From the NCBI GenBank assembly GCA_030737835.1, contig CM060849.1:9818268-9882267 (forward strand): a DNA stretch of 64,000 bases. The letters run 5' to 3'. A program made the translations under genes and the position numbers. Below are positions 32,646 to 44,110 of this stretch, one piece after another. The stretch is from Acorus gramineus. Taxonomy: Eukaryota; Streptophyta; Magnoliopsida; Acorales; Acoraceae. Within the stretch, counting starts at the first letter, position 1, and the number at the start of each line of letters is the position of its first letter. Under the pieces are notes generated by a model. The model had not been told where the DNA came from and searched no databases. It saw only the letters and a program-made list of their open reading frames with translations.

Positions 32646-35600
32646 TGTCACTTTTTGGCGGTTAAATATCGTGTTTTATTTATTTTAAAATTTTTGACGC
32701 TCAGATAAAAAAAATCTGACTGCATATTTATTCTCCTTGTACTGACGTTGGCTTATCTATAAATTTTCATCGCATTTTGATATCGTTTTAGAAATTATGT
32801 AGTTTCGATTAGTATCCGAGTTTGGTCGTTACTGAGTTTTTGATTGGTGAGAATAACTCATGCTTGTCGTGTGATTTTTTCCTTGGAGTGGGTGTGTGAG
32901 TGACTTTAAGCATGTCGCACCCCCTCTCCAACTTTTGGTTCTTATTCCCTCTATTAGAGGTGAGTATAAGCTTAAGTGCACCCCTCTCCCCACCTTATTC
33001 TTTGTAAGTGAGAATTCATTTCCCTCCCTCTCTTTCGTGACTTCTCTCCCAAGTCTTCCATTTATTTTTCCCCCTATGTTTGAAGTAGAAGAAGAAGAGA
33101 GCATGGGAGAGGTGGAGTGAAAAAGAAATAAAAAGAAGAAGATGAGAGTTAGGGATGCTTGTATTTGTGTGCATTTGCTTGATCTCCCCTTCTCCCTTTC
33201 ATGCTCTCTCATGCTCCCTCTCTTATCCTCTCTTTGTGTGTTTTGGATCAGCAAGGAAGGGGTGGAAGTGAAGTAGAGAAGGATTGGAATAGAAGGTATA
33301 TATGTCTGTGTGAATGTGTGTGTGCCATTACTGTTTTGATCCCCCTTGCTGTTTTATTTTTCTAAAATTATTTGGAGGATTTTCAAACTTAGTGATCTAA
33401 ATGAAGTTGGTTTATGACATCTAAGAGAAGCTTCATGAAATTGTGAAAGGCTGATTTGGTGTATTCAGACTGGAGGAACCTCTTGAACCTTCAGCTAAAT
33501 TTCTGGGGTCTCTTGTGGTAAGGCAGATCTTTGTCTTGTAAAGACCTTTGTGAAACTAGTACCCAGAAGCATATTAGGAGCATTGTCTCTTCATGTGATA
33601 TGATTATATATGTGTCTAGATGCTATATGTGAAATTTGGCATCATAATATTACTTGTGTTGTAATTTATAAGTTGAATTGTAAGGACTGCCCAGATTCGC
33701 ATGGGAAATAACCTGTTTCCAAAAATATTTTATTCTGGGCCTATAGAAGCTAAATCAGATTATGATATCTCAATGGATTATGACCCCAACATGTCAATGA
33801 ATGTGTATAATTAATTTCAGAATTTGTGGATATATAGTTGGTGCTGTGGAGATTAATGATTAGGGGTGTTTGCTGCAGATGCACCAGTTTTACATGGCTG
33901 TGTTAGTGAATTATTTGTGCATGTTATAAGCAATATTAAGAGTTGATATCTTCATGAAGTAGGCTTATATATGTGTCAGGAAGCTTCATGTTTGATTTGA
34001 GTACCATTGGTTGTAGGGTTTAAAAGTTATGGCATTTTTGTTCATGTGATTGTGTTGTCGTGGGAGTGCGTCGTATGCTGCCCGCCCCACCCCGCGCACT
34101 GTCTTGTGCTAGGAATCATGTTTATGCTTCATTTATTTAAGTTATGTTTGTCACGTGGTTTATCTATATATTGTTGTGTCTTGCAGATCTCGTAGATCGG
34201 ACGCGCGACAATCCAAATATTAATGAGTGGTTTAATCTACCCCTTTTGGGAAGCGCTCAATGCATATAGTTATGTATCGCATATCCATGGGGCTTTATAG
34301 TTATACTCAATCTTGATTTCTAAATTGTATTGCTATATTAGATCCATACTATGCTAGACAACTTGCATGTTTAGTTTATATGTGAATTGTATTATGTTTA
34401 GGATCCTATGCTTCCTAGTATTATTTTTGGTGTCTTATATATTATGAAATATAGAGTATAGCATTCCATAGGTAGTCATTTGTAGGATTTTCTTCATATT
34501 AGTAAATGCTTAGTATGGTTGCATTATTTTTAGCCAATGGTATGGCATTTATGCTAGCTTATTAGTGGGCCTATGTTGGATTGTATAAAGCGTGTATATA
34601 CATGGTTTAATCATATGTTATTTGGACATTTGGTCCATGTATATCTTTTATGATAGAATTTCTCTTGTAATAATTGTGTGTATGTTTAATTAGTCAAGCA
34701 TAACTGTGATAGGCATATATGTGATCCGTGGTAAGGATCATACTTTGTTTTATTATGCAAATGTAGCAGTTTATCTAACCCTGCATGGATGCTGTTGGAT
34801 GTTGGATCGACTTGACCTGATTAATATCCCGTCCACATTGGAACAAAGAAGGAGAGAAACGAGTGAGATGAGGCGGTTACGAAACCATCCCATCTTGTCG
34901 GTTATAGTAACCGCAGAGTCTCATCGATTACAACAGTAACCGCAGAGACTTTAAATCTTCTTCACATCTCTCCCAAAAGATGATAATATAATTAACTCTC
35001 CCTCTCTGGTTCTCAAAATTATTTTCAATCCCTCTTAAGGCCACCATCTCTGGGCCTTTGAATTTGAAGGGTGGATAACATATAAGTCTCTGGTAGTCTT
35101 ATCTTTATTGACGAAAGAAGTTTATTGAGGGGCTTGTAATCCAAGGAAGAATAAGATTCTGTATCTGTGAAGGGCTCAAAAAGGTATTCCGCGTAAACTC
35201 TATCTAAGATGATAGTTAATAGATGCAATGCTCTCATATGAGAAGTCAGAAGAATTCATTTATTGTATCGGTGTTCGTTAACCGATAGCTATGATAATAT
35301 GTTTCACCTATCTGTAATAGGCGCGTGATGACCCTCCTTTAGGGTCATGCCTTCTCATTGTTGAGTGTGAGAACTTAACTATTTTCTCCGCGTCCGAGTG
35401 ATGCATCTGTATGGCAATTCAAGAGAATTAATTAGCATTGTTAATTGCTAGATGATTGTAGTTGATCCTTGAGGATCGTGTTGCGAGCACGGAATGCTTC
35501 TCCCCTACCTCGTATCCGTGTTGAAGCTACCTGGTGTTGGAGCTATCCTAGATTGTACTGCCACATCATAGGATGCCTAATGTGTATTTCGATATTGTTT

Positions 35601-36507
35601 TGGCGTCGGACCTACCACGGATGGCTGCCAAGAAGAGGGCTACCGAAAGGTTAAGGGAGTTAGAGAGTTGGTTTCTATTTCCAATAGTCCCATGTCACCC
35701 CTAGGGGTGAGGGTGAGGGTGAGTTGGGGTCACATTGTCATGTGACATTTATATTCATTGGGAATGCCCAAAGTATAATACATCTACTGGATGATGTGAG
35801 GCATCTAGCGTAGTTATACCTTGATGCAGATTGACTTGTAATACTGTGTTATCCAGTAATGTATGCGTTATGGTTAACTGTATAGTTCTTTTCCAAGAGT
35901 CATAAGAGTTCCTCTCCGGGTCGAGGGTGAGGGTTAGGTGAGGTCATGTATTCACGTGACATTTATCTTTATTGGGTTTCTCCTATATTTCTTTTCCTTG
36001 GAAGGAAGAATGCACATATATTATATTATTATTGTAGAGATTGGATTCTTGCCACTCACTGAGCTTGTAGCTCACCCCTCGTGTATTGTTTATCCACCAG
36101 GGACTGGGTTGGCGTGGAGCTGGAGCATCCCTTTAGCGTGGTTTGTGCATGGAGAGTTCCACCTTTCGGTTGGCGAGTGCGAGGCTGTTAGCAATCCTAT
36201 TTTTTTTTATGTATGTATTAGTAATCATACGTCTTGCACATGTGGTGGTATTTGGACTAGACTTGGACTCTCACAAGATAGTGATTGTGCATTCGGTCTG
36301 TAATAATGTTTTTGATTTATAGACTTATTTGTATTTTTTGCTTCCGCATTTTTAATTGGCTATTGCTTCCCTATTGCCTTGTTACCCTATTCGATCTTTG
36401 TTGGTTATTGTTGCATTTTATTTAGATTCATTATTGGCCTCTCGTGTATGACTCCTGATATTGTATGATTGGTATGGTCCTGGGGACGGCCGCTCCAGGG
36501 CGTAACA
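32646..36507 (+). mobile_element. Candidate long solo LTR (Ty3/gypsy-like)
   Basis: The left edge TGTCACTTTTTGGCGG and right edge CCAGGGCGTAACA resemble the TGTCACGCCCC...GGGGCGTGACA borders of some plant gypsy LTRs. Near 36045-36075 is a GCCACTCACTGAGC...GTAGCTCACCCC block also typical of such LTRs. A block with GGGTGAGGGTGAGG and CATGTGACATTTAT at 35695-35750 is partly repeated at 35920-35970. No gag or pol frame, primer-binding site or polypurine tract lies next to it, which suggests a solo LTR. I found no matching 5-bp duplication (GACCG left, CTCAC right). All short frames inside are non-coding. Confidence 0.42.
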
Positions 36508-37137
36508 CTCACACTTTTAATTTCAGAAATTATTACATATGCAACAATGGAATGAAAAGTACATATTAAAAATATACATATAATCACTAATCCTAGCTCC
36601 ATTGTGTAGATACCTCAATTTTGACTGTCCAACAAGATGAAAATACTTCAAGTAATATTTAGAAATGATCACATTTGGACATCTAATAGAAAACTTCCTA
36701 AGAAACAAATCCTGAAAAAGCCCTAGTCTTGAGGCCTTAGGAATTTCTAAGGCTAGACAGGGGCGGCCCACTATGGGCTAGTTTCAACTAGCCACCCCTC
36801 TGACCGACCCCAAACCGCTTCCCTTAAATGGGACATAAAGCAGCATTTAATGCTGATAATTGCGGCGGTTTGATCCATTTAGCTGCCCCATCTTGGCCGG
36901 TTCAACCCTAGTAGACAACCCAAGCCACCGCTTGTCAGAGATGAGACATTTGGCAGATCATCATAGGCCGGGCGGCTACTTGAGAGTAACCGCCCTTCAC
37001 TAGGCGGGTAATTTCAACTAGCCACCCCCCTCCTCGACAATGTCAGAAGAACAAAGATCTAAATGGGGGTCAAATCAAACACCCGATAATTTATTTTGAT
37101 ATATTGTCCATTGGACAATCTTCTGCTACTCTTTTAC

Positions 37138-37146
37138 TATAAATAG
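37138..37146 (+). promoter_or_regulatory. Candidate TATA box without a recognised gene
   Basis: TATAAATAG in a non-random context, followed by leader-like CA-rich sequence. No start codon with a plausible protein follows within 600 bases, so it may belong to an LTR. Confidence 0.35.
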
Positions 37147-37239
37147 AGGGGTTCCAAAACATTTCTAACACATCCCCAATTCAAATCAACACATATATTT
37201 CATTCCCAAGCCCATACCCCCTCCCCCTACTTAAAAATC

Positions 37240-37243
<4 letters not shown>

Positions 37244-37271
<28 letters not shown>
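37244..37271. repeat. (AG)n microsatellite
   Basis: Fourteen AG units inside the leader-like stretch. Confidence 0.95.
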
Positions 37272-37275
<4 letters not shown>

Positions 37276-37800
37276 AAACCCATTCCCTAAACAAATTCAC
37301 TCTCCAAAACCCAGGTTAAATCTAGTTTAACCTCAACCAAACCCAAACCCATTTCCTACCCAGGTTCTACCCAAATTGAACCAGACACCAAGCGGCTAAT
37401 CCCCACTAGCCGTCCCCCTGTAGGAGTCTGATTTCCACTAGCCGACCCTCACCTACACCTCGAACTTTTAAACCCCCTTGTCAAGTTCCCAGAAGCAGAA
37501 AAGGATTCCTGTTATTTTCACCTTTGTGTGTGGCAAGCCCGTATCTCATAGCGGAGACTCCACAAACTCCCCCACGAAGGCGATCAAATCTAACCCCAAC
37601 TTTTCCTACTTTTTGAGAAAGCAGGTGGCGATCACTACACCCCCTGAATCCTCCTAAGGAGCTGTCGGGTACCCCAGCAAGGAACCACACCCCTTCCACC
37701 CTTCCGAGAGACGATCCGACACACACTGCACCCGAAGAAGGCGCTTTCGGAAGCGCACCCCTGCGCCCCACACCGAAATCCAATACTGACACATTTAGCT

Positions 37801-38559
37801 TACTAGCAACATAAACTATGCACCGATGAAATAAGTCATTTTCTGCTTGATTGTATTTTTAATTTTTCCTATTGAAAATATAATAATGTAGTTTTTATTG
37901 TTTGGTTGGCCATAAAATAAGAGATAGATAAAAGATGAATAAAATATAAATAAAAATTTATAAAATATAAAAAATGATTTGACATGTGCGTCCCTGATTT
38001 ACAAAAGATAATGACAAGTGATTTAATACATAAGTCACCATTATACAAGCGGACTAGATTGGATGGAATTACTCAATTCTAGAGGAGATTTGGATATTAA
38101 TATCATTTTATTCGTAGCTAATGTCCTCTATATATTCATCCTTTCATTCTAACCTATTTGTAGCGGTATTACTCTACTCAAATACTCCTATTCTCCTGGT
38201 AGTTATTGTTCAAAAAAATCATATGTAACAATTAAAGAGCTTCCAAATTGATAGAAGCATCTATCTTCATCTAGGGATCTTGAATCTGAACGCCGCCCCT
38301 TACCCATAATCAAATTGAAAAAAAATAATAAATAAACATTAATTGATAACATGAAGACAAGTGGTACATACTCAATATTTTATAATTGCAATAATGATTT
38401 TTGGGCCTCAATTGCGAGACCCCATCTTAAGTCCCATGAGGTGACAAGTTTGAATTATCCATATTACCCCCTTAATTAGTCCGATTGAGCTTTCCATAAC
38501 TGCCCCCATTAATCTCGAGGTGATTATGATTTAAGAGATTCTTTCCCATTTGAAGATAT
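37801..38559. other. No gene
   Basis: AT-rich. Part of 37890-38150 resembles 660-860 (words AAAATATAAAAAATGATTTGACATG), suggesting another copy of a dispersed element. Ends were not determined. Confidence 0.4.
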
Positions 38560-39110
38560 CAATTTAATTGGACGACCAAAAAAATCACGATTTATCATTT
38601 CTTGATACAGAATGATCGGTTGAAACGCAAACAATATCAATTTCAATTTTTTATTCAGATTTGTTCGGTGGAGAAGAGAAGAATTACACGATTTTTTTTT
38701 GTACGAACTGATTTGGTGCAAAGAATGGTGATCCATCCAGGTTAAGCTTTTTTGGACCCCCAAAAAAATCACGATTTATAATTTCTAGTATCAGATTAAT
38801 CGGTAAAACTGAAAAAATATATAGAATTCAGATACATGTATCTGAATTCGATATTTGTTTTAAATTTTTTTTTTCAGATTTGTTCGGTGGAGAAGAAAAG
38901 AATTACACGATTTTTTTTTATGCGAACTAATTGTGGTGCAAACAATGGTGACCCATTCAGGTTAGGCTGTTTTGGACCCCCAAAAAAATCACAATTGACA
39001 ATTTTTAGTTTCAGATTTATCGGTGAAACTAAAAACAAATATTGAATTCAGATACATGTATCAGAATTCGATATTTGTTTCAGATTTTTAGATACATTTA
39101 TCTAAATGTT
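38560..39110. repeat. Tandem repeat of ~180-225 bp containing a perfect palindrome
   Basis: The block starting CCCAAAAAAATCACGATTTA recurs at about 38572, 38757 and 38979. Each copy contains CAGATTTGTTCGGTGGAGAAGA or remnants, and TTACACGATTTTTTTT. Copies two and three carry a 26-base palindrome centred on ATACATGTAT (38824-38849 perfect; 39044-39069 with one change). The palindrome is missing from copy one. Not coding. Confidence 0.75.
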
Positions 39111-39787
39111 GTATTCATTATATCATTTATTTTTCAGACTCAGAAAATGAACAATGTGCACAAGAAAACCTAAAACAAATGAACAATGTCAAATATTTTT
39201 TTTCTAAAATCTAGATAAACTGGAAAACCTAAAACAAATGAACAATATCAAATATTATTTTTCTCAAACCTAGATAAATAAATAATCATTTTGGATTTCA
39301 TATACATGCATCTGAAACACATATTCTTTAAATAAATTTAATTTTTAAATCAGTGATTTCATTTTTCAAGAAGTGCAAAAATGCCTTCTAATGGTCCTAT
39401 TTATGTCGCAAAAAAAAAAAAAAAAAAACCAGACTGGGACGTTTCATTGTGGGAAGAAATCTAATTTTTTTTCTTCGCCATTGTTTATGATTGTTTGGGA
39501 ATGAAAATCAGATGATATGAACTCTTGATCGCCGAATTTTTTTTCTTTTTTTCGTTCGTCTGGATTCGCCCAATTCAGAAACCCTAGGTTATAAATTGTT
39601 TTTTGAAATTTGTTAAATCGGGGAAGTTTCAATGATCCGCGTTTTTAGGGATTTTGTTATGAGGAATTAATGATGGTATAATTAATTGAAACCAATTTTT
39701 TAAAATCTCTAAATGGTAGTAATGTCATTGTATTTTTTATTGTTTGAAAAAGTCAAACAGGGAACCAATAGGAGAATGCCCCCTATT
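39111..39787. other. No gene
   Basis: Contains a duplicated stretch 'AACCTAAAACAAATGAACAAT' at about 39168 and 39218 and a 21-base A run at 39408-39428. No coding region is supported. Confidence 0.5.
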
Positions 39788-40267
39788 TAGGGCTGCAAAT
39801 CAGGCGGGTTGGGTTCAAGTTGACCCCAACCCGAACCCAACCCGAATTCCAAACTACTCAACCCTAACTCGACCCAACCCGATTTTCAACCCGGATTGGA
39901 CTAACCCCAACCCAACCCGCAATTAAATAAATCAACCCGACCTAACCCGATTTTTAAACATGATGTGTAAATTAAATAAATCAACCCGACCCAACCCGTA
40001 AGATTAGTTTGGTTTATCTAAAATTTGAACGGCCCAGATTAAGAGCTATAAAATGAACGACTATGATTTTTTTTTAACTATTAGTTTTCGGGTTCGGGTT
40101 GGGTCGGGTTGTGAGTGAGACCAACCGGAACCCAACCCGATTTGTGAGTCAACCCGAATTGGCCAACCCGAACCCGAATCCAAACTCGATTTGGCCAATC
40201 CAATCCATATAAAAATTGGGTTCAACCCGTCAGGTTCGGGTTCAACTAGACCCAAGTTGCAGCCCTA
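39788..40267. mobile_element. hAT-like repeat rich in GGGTT/AACCC words
   Basis: The ends are TAGGGCTGCAAATCAGG and, reversed, TAGGGCTGCAACTTGGG. Flanking octamers CCCCTATT (39780-39787) and CAACTATT (40268-40275) agree at six of eight bases. It ends about 180 bases before the dirigent gene 2 ATG and may have moved into its promoter. The flanking short frames are inside the element. Confidence 0.65.
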
Positions 40268-40383
40268 CAACTATTGGAATTCATCAATGGGGCCGAATTT
40301 CTAAAGCCCAAGTAACAGCACTGTTTGTAATTGACAACCCTTTAATGTGCTAAATATCCTCCCATGCACACTCAAACTCTTCC

Positions 40384-40390
40384 TATAAAT
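40384..40390 (+). promoter_or_regulatory. Candidate TATA box of dirigent gene 2
   Basis: TATAAAT lies 66 bases before the ATG at 40450, in CTTCCTATAAATCG. The spacing fits a leader of about 35 bases. Confidence 0.6.
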
Positions 40391-40449
40391 CGACATGTGA
40401 ATGCAATGCAAACCTCATAACATACACACTCTTCAAAGTCACAGTCACA

Positions 40450-41564
40450 ATGTCTTCAGTAACCATGTCTAATTTCCTGTCCATGACAATGTTGATCATC
40501 TCCACCATCTTCATCACCATCACAAGTGTCCATTACCACTCCGAGTTCGAGCTCGGAGAGGAGAAGTCCACTCACCTCCGCTTCTACTTCCACAACGTGG
40601 CGTCTGGACCGGACCCCACCACGGTCCAAATCGCCTCCGCCCCATCTTCCACCACCTCACCCACTAGGTAACGCAGATGTAGAGCCACATAAGGTCCAGT
40701 GGGAGCAGTTATCCCGACTCAATTTTTTAAAACTAGTTTATGTAATTATTTTTAGTCGTTTTATGTGGTGTGTGTGTATTTTTTCATAAAAAATTGATAT
40801 ATTTAATTAATTGGTTTTACTGATATTTATGATACATGATCGTATGATCGTATGGTATGATATGGTTTGTGATATGGCTAGCTATTTAAATTTAAAATAG
40901 TTATATGTGGAATAGAAGAATTATATATTATTTTATTTTTGATTGATGGTTTTTTTGTTTGGATAATTTTTTATTTGTGTTTGTCTTACAAGATTTTTTT
41001 AATTTCAATCTTTTATCTGTGTTAGAACTGCAAATTAGACCCATACATTATATTAAAGGGTATTAATTAACTGCAGGTACCTTGTAATCTTTAGTTATCT
41101 TTTATATTTAATGAAAAATAAATCTCATATATAAGACACATATATTTACATGGTCATACAATTTTTATTAATTAAGGAAATTAAAAAATAAAAGCTGTAA
41201 TTACCTCCACCGATACTGCAGGTATGGCGTGCTAATCATGATGGACGAACCGTTGACGGAGGGCCCTGACTTGGACTCAGCCCTAGTGGGCCGCGCCGAG
41301 GGGCTCTATAGGTCAGCCTCGAAAGAGGAGGTGGCCTTAGTGATAGCCTTCAACATAGTGTTTGTGGGAGGAGAATACAATGGGAGCACACTAGCTGTTG
41401 TTGGGAGGAACACCATCTACTCTTCCGAGAGGGAGATGGCCATCATTGGCGGCACCGGCAAGTTCCGCTTCGCGCGGGGTTACGATCGCTTGACAACGTA
41501 CTCCTTCAACACCACCTCCAGCTACGCCGTCGTTGAGCACAACGTTTTCATTGTGCACCGTTGA
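40450..41564 (+). CDS. Dirigent protein, two exons
   Basis: Exon 1 is 40450-40667 and exon 2 is 41222-41564, separated by a 554-base intron (donor AG|GTAACG, acceptor CTGCAG|GT). The splice falls after the second base of the Arg73 codon. Joining gives 186 residues, including THLRFYFHNVASGPDPTTVQ (exon 1), TRYGVLIMMDEPLTEGPD (across the junction), GRAEGLYRSAS, YNGSTLAVVGRN and IIGGTGKFRFARGY (exon 2), ending EHNVFIVHR. It aligns with the 183-residue paralog at 7318 with no gap at the splice site. A hydrophobic N-terminus (residues 10-27) indicates secretion. Without splicing, exon 1 would stop at TAA two codons later. It is probably a cell-wall or apoplastic dirigent protein; its coupling substrate is unknown. 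Most dirigent genes lack introns, so the intron is worth noting. Confidence 0.92.
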
Positions 41565-44110
41565 ATTGTTTGGTTGAAAACAAACACTGATCTCATCTCT
41601 TTTTCAATTGTTCTTTCTAATTTTATGTATTTTTATTTCTCCTTAATTCAGACTGTATCTATTTCTCCTTAATTCAGACTATATCGATTCGCTAAAAAAA
41701 AAAAAAAACAAACCGTGGCTTTGTTTTGGGGTGTGTGTTGAAAGAACTGGAATAAGCTATTCTGATTTCATGGAATAAAGAATAATTGGGTTTGTTCTGA
41801 ATTTTTTTATTTTAACTGGATATTGGGTGAACTGCTATATTATGAGAACAAATTAAACAAGGATCACGGATGTCGTATAACTCTGTGCATGCTATTCAGT
41901 GATTTATTACATCATGACTAAAAAATGTCACAAAATTCACATTTAACAAGATTGATAAAATATGATGGAACAAGCACTGATTGGATCTGCTCTTGTTAAT
42001 TATTCAAGTTTTATTGTTTGTAATTGTTTTTCATGATAAATTAAGTTTCTAAACGCAACTTCAAAAAAAAAAAAAAAAATACAATCACATTTATGTCATG
42101 TTTGATTCGTGTCATGGAAAACTTTTCTTTGATAGCCATTTTATGAGGAATATTTTACCAATAATCCATATTCCGTGAGTCATGTTTGTTAACCTCAAAA
42201 TCATATCCATGTGTTCACGTTTGAAAAATGATAAAATGATTTGGTTTAATTTCTAAAGATATATTTATTAATTAACAGTCTAAATAATAATGTAGCGTAA
42301 ACCAGCAGAATGATCTAATTTATGCCAAGATCTCATAAACTCCTTCAATCCATAAACAAGAAAACAAAAAAAAGATATAATTTAAAGGATTTATCTCATG
42401 CAACAGATAGTAACATTTTTTTTATATATTACAAATACAAAATTTACTTTCCAAGACATACTCTTAATGGGATAATTATTTAAGTATAGTATATGTCACT
42501 AAATACAAAACACTCATATGAAAATGATTGAAATTAGTAAAATAAGAAAAGCATAATAAAAATCATAAAAATACTATGAATCTTTAATCTTATATTCATA
42601 TTTGAATAATAAAATGTGATTATTATGATATATAATAGCGAGATTTGTCAAAAATATTAATAACAAAATCTCATAAAGATTATATATACTAAACCACCTC
42701 TTGGTAAATTGATAGATGTATACCCTCTTCACCAAGGGGGTCAGGGATACAGATTACATATGAGGATTGATTTGAAATTTATTATTCTTCAATAATTTAT
42801 TTTCAAATATGTCCTATATTAAATAATTAAATATAAACAACCACATTTGTATATATATGAAAAATATAAAAAAGTCTTCTAAAGATAAGAAATAACCAAA
42901 ACAGCTACTTTTAATAATTCTACTAAAAAATCTCTTTTAATAATCTCATAATCTAAAATGATGCAAATGATATTATCTTTTATAATTTTAAAACTCTCTC
43001 TCACCATATTTAAAATTTTCACACCATCATCTAATTGAAAAATATGATCAATATAATTAATGATTTTTATTTGAGAGTAATTTTACATGTTTGTAAAATT
43101 TTTAATTATGCTATAAAAATGTTAATATTGTTAAAATTGTATTTCTTAAATTTATAAGATTTTTTATATTTTTCCTAACTTTTTAAAGTTTGTTCAATAT
43201 TTTTGTTTTTATATCTTATAAATTCTTGCATAAGGATTTTTTTATATAATAATAAACAATTAAACATATTTAAGTGCCCCAAAAGATTTTATAAAATTTA
43301 TAAATATCTAAAAAAATATTTTATAACAAAAAATTTTAAATTTTTATAATTTAACTCTTAATGGTGTATTTAGATATAAAAAAATAATAATAAACTTTAT
43401 GCACAAATAAAAAATATTTTATTATTTATTAATGTTCTTTAAATGGGTGTTAAACAATTAAATATGTGTGATGATATTTAAATAGTAAATAAAATAAGAT
43501 TAGTCATGTCATTTTATTTTTTAAAATTGTGAAAGAAAACTTTTTTAGGTAAAATTTTAAAAAAATGGTTGATTTAGGTATTTCGATGATTTTTTTTGGA
43601 AATTATGAGAATAAGCAATTTTTTTATATAGTAAACTATGGATATTTCCATTAAAAAAAAAACATTTCAAAACGGACAATGTCTGGAACAAGGGGACAAG
43701 AATAACCACACCAAATAAGTTACACATTTGATGATATCAAAAACAAAGTTAAACATCTTTCTTAATCAAGAACATGAACTATAAAAAATTTATAATGTTA
43801 TTAATGGTAGTTTGTGTTTGAATACATGATTGTAGAATTGATTTTATATAAAAGTTGAGTTTAAATTGATTTTATCAGAAGTTATTTTTTTACATCTTAT
43901 AAAAAATTTAGGTTCTGCACATTTTTTATAAAAATTTGTTTACAGTATTTTATTCTAATTTTTCTATTTTAAAATAAATTAAAAAAAAACATTTTCCTAT
44001 AAATCCAAAAAAATATTTAAACCCGTTTACAAACACGGGCCTAGGCTTGGTAAAAGGAAAGGAAAAAAATGTTTGAACTTTAGAAGCCCATGCGACCACT
44101 TTTAATAAGA
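41565..44110. other. Gene-free AT-rich interval
   Basis: About 2.5 kb with no supported gene. It starts with the 3' region of dirigent gene 2 (a near-repeat ATTCAGACT at 41648 and 41677). The rest is very AT-rich with no inverted-repeat element whose ends I could fix. Confidence 0.55.

Larger units (their letters stand above)
36508..37800. other. LTR- or promoter-like sequence with repeated CTAGCC motif
   Basis: The motif TTTCAACTAGCCACCC appears at about 36781 and 37013, with variants near 37400 and 37434. A good TATA box (TATAAATAG, 37138-37146) is followed by a pyrimidine-rich leader-like stretch and an (AG) run at 37244-37271. This resembles a retrotransposon LTR or an orphan promoter. 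The 103-codon minus frame (37481-37792) has no recognisable family. Confidence 0.4.

Noticed and set aside
33000..33260. 141-codon minus and 74-codon plus frames at 32829-33254
   Set aside because: Purine/pyrimidine-skewed sequence inside an LTR-like region; frames open by composition only.
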